Shown piece after piece: positions 53,637-64,000 of a stretch of 64,000 bases of DNA. The stretch covers positions 620,001 through 684,000 of the forward strand of contig BROI01000016.1 of assembly GCA_027923505.1 (NCBI GenBank). The letters are read 5' to 3'. Under the pieces are notes generated by a model. The model was not told the DNA's origin and ran no database searches. It saw only the letters and a program-made list of their open reading frames with translations. The number at the start of each line of letters is the position of its first letter. Position 1 is the stretch's first letter. Position numbers and translations under genes: made by a program. The stretch comes from Mayamaea pseudoterrestris. Taxonomy: Eukaryota > Bacillariophyta > Bacillariophyceae > Sellaphorales > Sellaphoraceae.

Positions 53637-54240
53637 TTGCCACCTTAAGACTACGGTAGGTATAAGTGAGGTATATAAGACATTCAATTTTCTTAAACTT
53701 ATGTTCTCCCAACAAAACAGGAGTAGGTATGCTGTATGCCATGCAACTGTATGTCATGCAGCAGCAGCAGCGGTACCACACAAAGAACTCTGGACATCCC
53801 CATCAGCATTGCCACGTTCAACCAAGGTATTGGTTAGGTCCATCAATCTCTACACCTGGCAGTTGTGCGTACATCTCAAGTTTTGAGGATAGAACTGATA
53901 GCTTCCACATAGCCAAGTATCATGCCGCCACACCGCGCCACATCACACCAATAGTTACTCTGGACATCCCCATCAATTGCAAAAAATTGCCACCATGGGC
54001 CAAGATATAATGAGGCCAACTAGCCAAAACTTACCTGGCAAAGCTCAAGTATTTGCAAAGTTGTGGGAGTAGATGTGCCAAATAGAAAAGAAGCTCTGTT
54101 TACAATCCACACCAATCAAACTATGGCCCTGATGGTCGTTTTAGCCATTGCCACCTTTAGACTAGTTATAAATGAAATACTATGAGACATACAATTTAGA
54201 TCAACTCATGTTTTCCCAATGAAACAGGAGTAGATATATA
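53637..54240. repeat. degenerate ~170-bp repeat, left flank of the satellites
   Basis: CTCTGGACATCCCCATCA recurs at 53788 and 53958, 170 bases apart. A ~90-base block beginning TTGCCACCTT recurs at 53637 and 54148, 511 bases apart, close to three 170-base units. The copies are strongly diverged and appear unrelated in sequence to the 169-bp monomer. Confidence 0.6.
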
Positions 54241-55627
54241 TTCTCACCAGTCTCAGCCCGCATATGCCTTGACATTCTAGTGCCCATACACCAAGCCATG
54301 TATACACCCAAATTACACCAGAATGGTGCCAACATCATTATTCAGGCTGCGCTACAAGATGGTAGGCTTGGCTGGTGTCTCAGGGGATGGCAATGTATTT
54401 GGTGACAACTTGTCACCAGTCTCAGCCCGCAGATGCCGTGACATTCAAACGCCCCTACAGCAAGTCCTGTAGGTGCCCAAATTACACCAGAATGGTGCCA
54501 ACATCATTTTTTAGGCTGCGCTACAAGATGGTAGGATTGGCTGGTGTCTCAGGGGATGGCAATGTATTTGGTGACAACTTGTCACCAGTCTCAGCCCGCT
54601 GATGCCGTGACATTCAAACGCCCCTACAGCAAGCCCTGTTGTTGCCAAAAGTACATCAGAATGGTGCCAACATCATTATTCAGGTGGCGCTACAAGATGG
54701 TAGGCTTGGCTGGTGTCTCAGGGGATGGCAATGTATTTGGTGACAACTTGCCACCAGTCTCAGCTGCCCGCAGATGCCGTGTCATTTAAATGCCCCTACA
54801 GCAAGCCCTGTAGGTGCCCAAAATACACCAGAATGGTGCCAACATCATTATTCAGGCTGCGCTAAAAGATGGTAGGCTTGGCTGGTGTCTCAGGGGATGG
54901 AAATGTATTTGGTGACAACTTGTCACCAGTCTCAGCCCGCAGATGCCTTAACATTCTTGTGCCCATACAGCAAGCCCTGTAGGTGCCCAAAATACACCAG
55001 AATGGTGCCAACATCATCATTCAGGTTGCGCGACAAGATGATTTGCTTGGCTGGTGTCTCAGGGGATGGCAATGTATTTGGTGACAACTTGCCACCAGTC
55101 TCAGCTGCCCGCAGATGCCTTGACATTCAAACGCCTTTTCATCAGGCCCTGTAGGTGCCCAACTAACACCAGAATAGTGCCAACATCATTGTTTAGGCTG
55201 CGCTACAGGATGGTATGCTTGGCTGGTGTCTCCGGGGATGGCAATGTATTTGGTGACAACTTGTCACCAGTCTCAGCTGCCCGCAGATGCCGTGTCATTT
55301 AAATGCCCCTACAGCAAGCCCTGTAGGTGCCCAAAATACACCAGAATGGTGCCAACATCAATTTTCAGGCTGAGCTACAAGATGATTTGCTTGGCTGGTG
55401 TCTCAGGGGATGGCAATGTATTTGGTGACAACTTGTCACCAGTCTCAGCCCGCAAATACCGTGACATTTACACGCCCCTACAGCGAGCCCTATAGGTGTT
55501 CAAATTACATCAGAAGGGTGCCAACATCATTATTCGGGTGGCGATACAAGATGATATGCCTGGTTGGAGTCTCAGGGGTTGGCAATGTATTTGGTGACAA
55601 TTTGTCACCAGTCAGCCCGCATATGCA

Positions 55628-56869
55628 TGACATTCAAACACACCTACAGCAAGCCCTGTAGGTGCCCAAAATACACCAGAATGGTGCCAACATCATTATT
55701 CAGGATGCGCTACAAGATGGTAGGCTTGGCTGGTGTCTCAGGGGATGGCAATGTATTTGGTGACAACTTGTCACCAGTCTCAGCCCGCTGATGCCGTGAC
55801 ATTCAAACGCCCCTACAGCAGGCCCCGTAGGTGCCCAAATTACACCAGAATGGTGCCAACATCATTGTTTAGGATGCCCTACAAGATGGTAGGCTTGGCT
55901 GGTGTTTCCGGGGATGGCAATGTATTTGGCGACAACTTGTCACCAGTCTCAGCCCGCTGATGCCGTGACATTCAAACGCCCCTACACCAGGCCCTGTAGG
56001 TGCCCAAATTACACCAGAATGGTGACAACATCATTATTTAGGCTGCGCTACAAGATGGTAGGCTTGGCTGGTGTCTCCGGGGATGGCAATGTATTTGGTG
56101 ACAACTTGTCACCAGTCTGAGCCCGCTGATGCCGTGACATTCAAACGCCCCTACACCAGGCCCTGTAGGTGCCCAAATTACACCAGAATGGCGCCAGCAT
56201 CATCATACAGGCTGCGCTACAAGATGGTAGGCTTGGCTGGTGTCTCAGTGACATTCAAACACACCTACAGCAAGCCCTGTAGGTGCCCAAAATACACCAG
56301 AATGGTGCCAACATCATTATTCAGGATGCGCTACAAGATGGTAGGCTTGGCTGGTGTCTCAGGGGATGGCAATGTATTTGGTGACAACTTGTCACCAGTC
56401 TCAGCCCGCTGATGCCGTGACATTCAAACGCCCCTACAGCAGGCCCCGTAGGTGCCCAAATTACACCAGAATGGTGCCAACATCATTGTTTAGGATGCCC
56501 TACAAGATGGTAGGCTTGGCTGGTGTTTCCGGGGATGGCAATGTATTTGGCGACAACTTGTCACCAGTCTCAGCCCGCTGATGCCGTGACATTCAAACGC
56601 CCCTACACCAGGCCCTGTAGGTGCCCAAATTACACCAGAATGGTGACAACATCATTATTTAGGCTGCGCTACAAGATGGTAGGCTTGGCTGGTGTCTCCG
56701 GGGATGGCAATGTATTTGGTGACAACTTGTCACCAGTCTGAGCCCGCTGATGCCGTGACATTCAAACGCCCCTACACCAGGCCCTGTAGGTGCCCAAATT
56801 ACACCAGAATGGCGCCAGCATCATCATACAGGCTGCGCTACAAGATGGTAGGCTTGGCTGGTGTCTCAG
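55628..56869 (+). repeat. 621-bp higher-order duplication in the 169-bp array
   Basis: 55628-56248 and 56249-56869 are adjacent copies that appear identical by eye. The unit is not a whole number of monomers; its junction fuses two monomers and leaves one truncated at GGTGTCTCAG-TGACATT. Confidence 0.9.
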
Positions 56870-56949
56870 GGGATGGCAATGTATTTGGTGACAACTTGTC
56901 ACCAGTCGCAGCCCGCTCATGCCGTGACATTCAAACGCCCCTACAGCAG

Positions 56950-58471
56950 GCCCTGTAGGTGCCCAAATTACACCAGAATGGTGCCAACATCATTATTCAG
57001 GATGCGCTACAAGATGATAGGCTTGGCTGGTGTCTCAGGGAATGGCAATGTATTTGGTGACAACTTGTCACCAGTCTCAGCCCGCTGATGCCGTGACATT
57101 CAAACGTCCCTACACCAGGCCCTGTAGGTGCCCAAAATACACCAGAATGGTGCCAACATCATTATGCAGAATGCGCTACAAGATGGTAGGTTTGGCCGGT
57201 GTCTCTGGGGATGGCAATGTATTTGGTGACAACTTGTCACCAGTCTCAGCCCGCTGATGCCGTGACATTCAAACGCCCCTACATCAGGCCCTGTAGGTGC
57301 CCAAATAACACCAGAATGGTGCCAACATCATTTTTAAGGCTGCGCTACAAGATGGTAGGCTTGGCTGGTGTCTCAGGGGATGGCAATGTATTTGGTGACA
57401 ACTTGTCACCAGTCTCAGCCCACTGATGCCGTGACATTCAAACGTCCCTACATCAGGCCCTGTAGGTGCCCAAATTACACCAGAATGGTGCCAACATCAT
57501 CATATAGGCTGCGCTACAAGATGGTTGGCTTTTGGCTGGTGTCTCAGGGGATGGCAATGTATTTGGTGACAACTTGTCACCAGTCTCATCCCACAGATTC
57601 CCTGACATTCAAACGCCCCTACAGCAGGCCCTGTAGGGTGCCCAAATTACACCAGAATGGTGCCAACATCATTGTTTAGGATGCGCTACATTAGTTGTGT
57701 CTCAGGAATGGGCAACTTGTAGCCCCTCAGGCCCTGTAGGTGCCCAAATTACACCAGAATGGTGCCAACATCATTATTCAGGATGCGCTACAAGATGATA
57801 GGCTTGGCTGGTGTCTCAGGGAATGGCAATGTATTTGGTGACAACTTGTCACCAGTCTCAGCCCGCTGATGCCGTGACATTCAAACGTCCCTACACCAGG
57901 CCCTGTAGGTGCCCAAAATACACCAGAATGGTGCCAACATCATTATGCAGAATGCGCTACAAGATGGTAGGTTTGGCCGGTGTCTCTGGGGATGGCAATG
58001 TATTTGGTGACAACTTGTCACCAGTCTCAGCCCGCTGATGCCGTGACATTCAAACGCCCCTACATCAGGCCCTGTAGGTGCCCAAATAACACCAGAATGG
58101 TGCCAACATCATTTTTAAGGCTGCGCTACAAGATGGTAGGCTTGGCTGGTGTCTCAGGGGATGGCAATGTATTTGGTGACAACTTGTCACCAGTCTCAGC
58201 CCACTGATGCCGTGACATTCAAACGTCCCTACATCAGGCCCTGTAGGTGCCCAAATTACACCAGAATGGTGCCAACATCATCATATAGGCTGCGCTACAA
58301 GATGGTTGGCTTTTGGCTGGTGTCTCAGGGGATGGCAATGTATTTGGTGACAACTTGTCACCAGTCTCATCCCACAGATTCCCTGACATTCAAACGCCCC
58401 TACAGCAGGCCCTGTAGGGTGCCCAAATTACACCAGAATGGTGCCAACATCATTGTTTAGGATGCGCTACA
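56950..58471 (+). repeat. ~740-bp duplication, 781-bp offset, in the 169-bp array
   Basis: About 56950-57690 recurs at about 57731-58471 with a constant offset of 781 bases and no differences seen. A short scrambled monomer (57690-57730) separates the copies. Confidence 0.9.
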
Positions 58472-59085
58472 AGATGATAGGCTTGGCTGGTGTCTCAGGG
58501 AATGGCAATGTATTTGGTGACAACTTGTCACCAGTCTCAGCCCGCTGATGCCGTGACATTCAAACGCCCCTACAGCAGGCCCTGTAGGTGCCCAAATTAC
58601 ACCAGAATGGTGCCAACATCATTATTCAGGATGCGCTACAAGATGATAGGCTTGGCTGGTGTCTCAGGGAATGGCAATGTATTTGGTGACAACTTGTCAC
58701 CAGTCTCAGCCCGCTGATGCCGTGACATTCAAACGCCCCTACATCAGGCCCTGTAGGTGCCCAAATTACACCAGAATGGTGCCAACATCATTATTCAGGC
58801 TGCGCTACAAGATGGTAGGCTTGGCTGGTGTCTCAGGGGATGGCAATGTATTTGGTGACAACTTGTCACCAGTGACTTCCATGCCGTGACATTCAAACGC
58901 CCCTACAGCAGGCCCTGTAGGTGCCCAAATTACACCAGAATGGTGCCAACATCATCATATAGGCTGCGCTACAAGATGATTGGCTTTTGGCTGGTGTCTC
59001 ATGATGGCAATGTTTTGGTGAATTGATCTGCTGACATTCAAACCTCCCTACCCAGCAGGCCCTGAGGGCCATACACCATTGAATG

Positions 59086-62000
59086 GATTGCACATCCTGC
59101 ATCTTTGGCATGCCTAGCAACCGCAGAGACTCAATTGACAACAGGCTCGGCCCACTGGCGGCTATTGAGTGTGTTTGTATTTGAGTAGCTGAAACCATTG
59201 CTGAACCCAACCCCCGGTCATTTTCCTGGTGGGGTTGTAGGTATACCATTGAATGGATTGCACATCCTACATCCATAATGCATGCCTAGCAACCGCAGAG
59301 ACTCGTATTGAAGCGGGCTGGCCCGTGGATGTGGATATTGAGTTTGTTTGTATTTGAGTAGCTGAAACCATTGTTGAACCCAACCCCAGTTATTTTACTG
59401 GAGGGTTTGTAGGTATAAATTTGAACAATTGCACATCCTACATCCTTTATGCATGCCTAGCAACCGCAGAGACTCACATTGAAGCTGGATGGCCCATGGC
59501 TATGGCTATTGAGTGTGTTTGTATTTGAATAGCTGAAACCATTGCTGAACCCAACCCCAGTCATTTTACTGGAGACTTTGAAGGTATACCATTGAATGGA
59601 TTGCACATCCAGCATCTTCAATCCATGCCTAGCAACCGCAGAGACTCCTATTGAAACAGGCTGGCTCATGGCTATGGCTATTGAGTGTGTTTGTATCTGA
59701 ATAGCTGAAACCATTGCTGAACCCAACCCCGGTCATTTTACTGGAGACTTTGAAGGTATACCATTGAATGGATTGCACATTCTGCATCTTCAATTCATGC
59801 CTAGCAACCGCAGAGACTCATATTGAAACAGGCTGGCACATGGCTATGGCTATTGAGTGTGTTTATATTTGAGTAGCTGGACCCATGCCGAACCCAACCC
59901 CGGTCATTTTCCTGGAGGAGTTGTAGGTATAAATTTGAATGGATTGCACATCCTGCATCTTAAATCCATGCCTAGCAACCGCAGAGACTCACTTTGAAGC
60001 AGGCTGGCTCATGGCTATGGCTATTGAGTGGTTTGTATTTGAATAGCTGAAACCATTGCTGAACCCAACCCCGGTCATTTTACTGGAGGGTTTGAAGGTA
60101 TACCATTGAATGGATTGCATATCCTGCATCATTAATCCATGCCTAGCAACCGCAGAGACTCATATTGAAGCAGGCTGGCTCATGGCTATGGCTATTGAGT
60201 GTGTTTGTATTTGAGTAGCTGGACCCAAGCCGAACCCAACCCCGGTCATTTTCCTGGAGGAGTTGTAGGTATAAATTTGAATGGATTGCACATCCTGCAT
60301 TCTTTTTTGCATGCCTAGCAACCGCAGAGACTCAGATTGAAGCTGGCTGGCACATGGCTATGGCTATTGAGTGTGTTTATATTTGAGTAGCTGGACCCAT
60401 GCTGAACCCAACCCCGGTCATTTTCCTGGAGGGTTTGAAGGTATACCATGGAAATGGATTGCACATCCTGCACCCTATATGCATGTCTAGCAACCGCAGA
60501 GACTCATATTGAAGCAGGCTGGCTCATGGCTATGGCTATTGAGTGTGTTTGTATTTGAGTAGCTGAAACCATTGCTGAACCCAACCTCGGTCATTTTCCT
60601 GGAGGAGTTGTAGGTATACCATTGAATGGATTGCACATCCTGCATCCTTTATGCATGCCTAGCAACCGCAGAGACTCAGATTGAGGCTGGCTGGCTCATG
60701 GCTATGGCTATTGAGTGTGTTTGTATTTGAATAGCTGTAACCATTGCTGAACCCAACCCCGGTCATTTTCCTGGTGGGTTTGAAGGTATATTATTTATTG
60801 GATTGCAGATCCTGCATCCTTTATGCATGCCTAGCAACCGCAGAGACTCAAATTGAACTTGGCTGGCTCATGGCTATGGCTATTGAGTGTGTTTGTATTT
60901 GAGTAGCTGGACCCATGCTGAACCCAACCCCGGTCATTTTCCTGGAGAGTTTGAAGGTATATTATTGAATGGATTGCACATCCTGCATCCTTTATGCATG
61001 CCTAGCAACCGCAGAGACTCATATTGAAGCAGGCTGGCTCATGGCTATGGCTATTGAGTGTGTTTGTATTTGAATAGCTGAAACCATTGCTGAACCCAAC
61101 CCCGGTCATTTTACTGGAGGGGTTGAAGGTATAACATTGAATGGATTGCACATCCTGCATCCTTTATGCATGCCTAGCAACCGCAGAGACTCATATTGAA
61201 GCAGGCTGGCACATGGCTATGGCTATTGAGTGTGTTTTTATTTGAGTAGCTGAAACCCATGCCGAACCTAACCCCTGTCATTTTCCGGGAGGAGTTGTGG
61301 GTATCAATTTGAATAGATTGCACATCCTGCTTCTTTAATATATGCCTAGCAACCGCAGAGACTCATATTGAAGCAGGCTGGCTCATGGCTATGAATATTG
61401 AGTGTGTTTGTATCTGAGTAGCTTAAACCATTGCTGAACCCAACCCTGGTCATTTTACTGGAGGGTTTGAGAGTATACCAAACAATGGATTGCACATCCT
61501 GCATCGTTTTTGCATGCCTAGCATCCGCAGAGACTCATATTGAAGCAGGCTGGCTCATGGCTATGGCTTTTGAGTGTGTTTGTATTGGAGTAGCTGGACC
61601 CATGCCGAACCCAACCCCGGTCATTTTACTGGAGGGTGTGAAGGTATACCATTGAATGGATTGCACATCCTGCATCCTTTATGCATGCCTAGCAACCGCA
61701 GAGACTCATATTGAAGCAGGCTGGCTCATGGCTATGGCTATTGAGTGTGTTTGTATTTGAGTAGCTGAAACCATTGCTGAACCCAACCCCGGTCATTTTA
61801 CTGGAGGGTTTGAAGGTATACCATTGAATGGATTGCACATCCTGCATCCTTTATGCATGCCTAGCAACCGCAGAGACTCATATTGAAGCAGGCTGGCTCA
61901 TGGCTATGGCTATTGAGTGTGTTTTTATTTGGACAGCTGGACCCATTGCTGAACCCAACCCCGGTCATTTTACTGGAGGGTTTGAAGGTATACCATTGAA

Positions 62001-64000
62001 TGGACTGCACATCCTGCATCCTTTATGCATGCCTAGCTACCGCAGAGACTCATATTGAAGCCAGCTGACGCATGGCTATGGCTATTGAGTGTGTTTGTAT
62101 TTGAACAGCTGGACCCATTGCTGAACCCAACCCCGGTCATTTTACTGGAGAGTTTGAAGGTATACCATTGAATGGATTGCACATCCTGCATCCTTTATGC
62201 ATGCCTAGCAACCGCAGAGACTCATATTGAAGCAGGCTGGCACATGGCTATGGCTATTGAGTGTGTTTGTATTTGAGTAGCTGGACCCATGCCAAACCCA
62301 ACCCCGGTCATTTTCCTGGAGGAGTTGTAGGTATACCATTGAATGGATTGCACATCCTGCATCCTTTATGCATGCCTAGCAACCGCAGAGACTCATATTG
62401 AAGCTGGCTGGCTCATGGCTATGGCTATTGAGTGTGTTTGTATTTGAGTAGCTGAAACCATTGCTGAACCCAACCCCGGTCATTTTCCTGGAGGGTTTGA
62501 AGGTATACCATTGAATGGATTGCACATCCTGCATCCTTTATGCATGCCTAGCAACCGCAGAGACTCATATTGAAGCAGGCTGGCTCATGGCTATGGCTAT
62601 TGAGTGTGTTTGTATTTGAATAGCTGAAACCATTGCTGAACCCAACCCCGGTCATTTTCCTGGAGGGTTTGAAGGTATACCATTGAATGGATTGCACATC
62701 CTGCATCTTTTATGCATGCCTAGCAACCGCAGAGACTCATATTGAAGCAGGCTGGCTCATGGCTATGGCTATTGAGTGTGTTTGTATTTGAGTAGCTGAA
62801 ACCATTGCTGAACCCAACCCCGGTCATTTTACTGGAGGGTTTGAAGGTATACCATTGAATGGATTGCACATCCTGCATCCTTTATGCATGCCTAGCAACC
62901 GCAGAGACTCATATTGAAGCAGGCTGGCTCATGGCTATGGCTATTGAGTGTGTTTGTATTTGAGTAGCTGAAACCATTGCTGAACCCAACCCCGGTCATT
63001 TTACTGGAGGGTTTGAAGGTATACCATTGAATGGATTGCACATCCTGCATCCTTTATGCATGCCTAGCAACCGCAGAGACTCATATTGAAGCAGGCTGGC
63101 TCATGGCTATGGCTATTGAGTGTGTTTGTATTTGAATAACTGAAACCATTGCTGAACCCAACCCCGGTCATTTTACTGGAGGGTTTGAAGGTATACCATT
63201 GAATGAATTGCACATCCTGCTTTCTTCCTAGCAACCGCAGAGACTCATATTGAAGCTGGCTGCCTCATGGCTATGGCTATTGAGTGTGTTTGTAATCGAA
63301 TAACTGAAACCATTGCAGAACCCAACCCCGGTCATTTTACTGAAGGGTGTGAAGGTATAAAATTGAATGGATTGCACATCCTGCATCCTTTATGCATGCC
63401 TAGCAACCGCAGAGACTCATATTGAAGCAGGCTGGCTCATGGCTATGGCTATTGAGTGTGTTTGTATTTGAATAGCTGAAACCATTGCTGAACCCAACCC
63501 CGGTCATTTTACTGGAGGGTTTGAAGGTATACCATTGAATGGATTGCACATCCTGCATCCTTTATGCATGCCTAGCAACCGCAGAGACTCATATTGAAGC
63601 AGGCTGGCTCATGGCTATGGCTATTGAGTGTGTTTGTATTTGAGTAGCTGAAACCATTGCTGAACCCAACCCCGGTCATTTTACTGGAGGGTTTGTAGGT
63701 ATAAATTTGAATGGATTGCACATCCTACATCCTTTATGCATGCCTAGCAACCGCAGAGACTCATATTGAAGCAGGCTGGCTCATGGCTATGGCTATTGAG
63801 TGTGTTTGTATTTGAATAGCTGAAACCATTGCTGAACCCAACCCCGGTCATTTTACTGGAGGGTTTGAAGGTATACCATTGAATGGATTGCACATCCTGC
63901 ATCCTTTATGCATGCCTAGCAACCGCAGAGACTCATATTGAAGCAGGCTGGCTCATGGCTATGGCTATTGAGTGTGTTTGTATTTGAGTAGCTGAAACCA
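59086..64000 (+). repeat. 172-bp satellite array, about 29 copies, open at right edge
   Basis: Monomers of 172 bases, each with CATGCCTAGCAACCGCAGAG and GAACCCAACCCCGGTCATTT, run to the end of the window. Copies next to the junction (59.1-60.4 kb) differ at many sites, while those beyond about 61.6 kb are nearly identical. A truncated copy lies near 63220. The sequence is unrelated to the 169-bp monomer. No coding capacity is supported. Confidence 0.97.

Larger units (their letters stand above)
54241..59085 (+). repeat. 169-bp satellite array, about 28 copies
   Basis: Head-to-tail monomers of 169 bases (a few 166-172) with high similarity. Each holds GGTGACAACTTGTCACC (for example 54401-54417), a palindrome with 8-base arms, and in many copies CCTACAG..CTGTAGG, a 7-base-arm hairpin. 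Each monomer also produces a ~75-codon open frame that overlaps the next copy. Because 169 is not a multiple of three the frame changes every unit, and no protein is implied. Two truncated monomers lie near 56240 and 57700. Confidence 0.97.

Noticed and set aside
54375-58889. More than 20 similar ~75-residue open frames in the 169-bp array
   Set aside because: They are by-products of the repeat. The 169-bp period shifts the frame each unit and each frame ends in the next copy; nothing suggests translation.
61431-62058. Open frames in the 172-bp array
   Set aside because: Repeat-derived, irregular and limited to variant monomers.
1-64000. tRNA, rRNA, CRISPR arrays, bacterial operators
   Set aside because: I scanned for B-box-like GGTTCGA contexts and for regular spacer arrays; the only regular repeats are the satellites, and no cloverleaf candidate held up by eye.

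Overview
The window looks like nuclear DNA of a photosynthetic stramenopile, most likely a diatom. Genes are closely spaced on both strands. Introns are few and short (80-270 bp, GT..AG). Several proteins start with a signal peptide followed by a Phe-led, Ser-rich transit stretch (for example TSA-F in the reductase at 25.8 kb), the bipartite presequence used with secondary red plastids. The single LTR element is of the diatom CoDi-like Copia type. No prokaryotic features, rRNA, tRNA or CRISPR arrays were seen.

1-4.3 kb: two minus-strand paralogues of a Golgi-type membrane protein with fucosyltransferase-like features; the first runs off the left edge. 4.5-8.6 kb: a G-patch/KOW splicing factor, a small secreted protein and a class II CPD photolyase with a plastid-type leader. 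8.9-16.6 kb: a gene-poor stretch with several short basic proteins carrying MP-[RNS]-[RK] motifs, two of them clearly homologous, around the alpha subunit of Rab geranylgeranyltransferase. 16.7-21.9 kb: a very large MLO-like membrane protein with a PH-like C-terminal part. 22-23.6 kb: a small secreted or plastid protein and an apparently empty stretch.

23.7-42.9 kb: three Rieske oxygenase paralogues of the pheophorbide-a-oxygenase/TIC55 family, sharing one intron position. Beside them lie a plastid-targeted NYC1/NOL-like short-chain reductase, a presumably plastid acetyl-CoA synthetase and a DPP8/9-type serine peptidase. The reductase and the Rieske genes suggest tetrapyrrole or pigment chemistry in the plastid. 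The third Rieske gene is interrupted by a young Copia element (36245-41470) with matching LTRs and a 5-bp target duplication.

43-53.3 kb: a small two-domain protein of unknown role, a decayed duplicate of a UAP56 exon, the intact UAP56 mRNA-export helicase, two small or uncertain genes, mitochondrial ribosomal protein uL4 and a long Pro/Gln-rich protein. 53.6-64 kb: no genes. A degenerate ~170-bp repeat leads into a 169-bp satellite array (about 28 copies, with two recent multi-monomer duplications), which abuts a 172-bp satellite array (about 29 copies) that continues past the right edge. Two inverted, diverged copies of the 169-bp monomer also sit at 31.9 kb among genes. A palindrome, TACCGGTA, recurs about nine times, mostly between genes, and may be a regulatory site.
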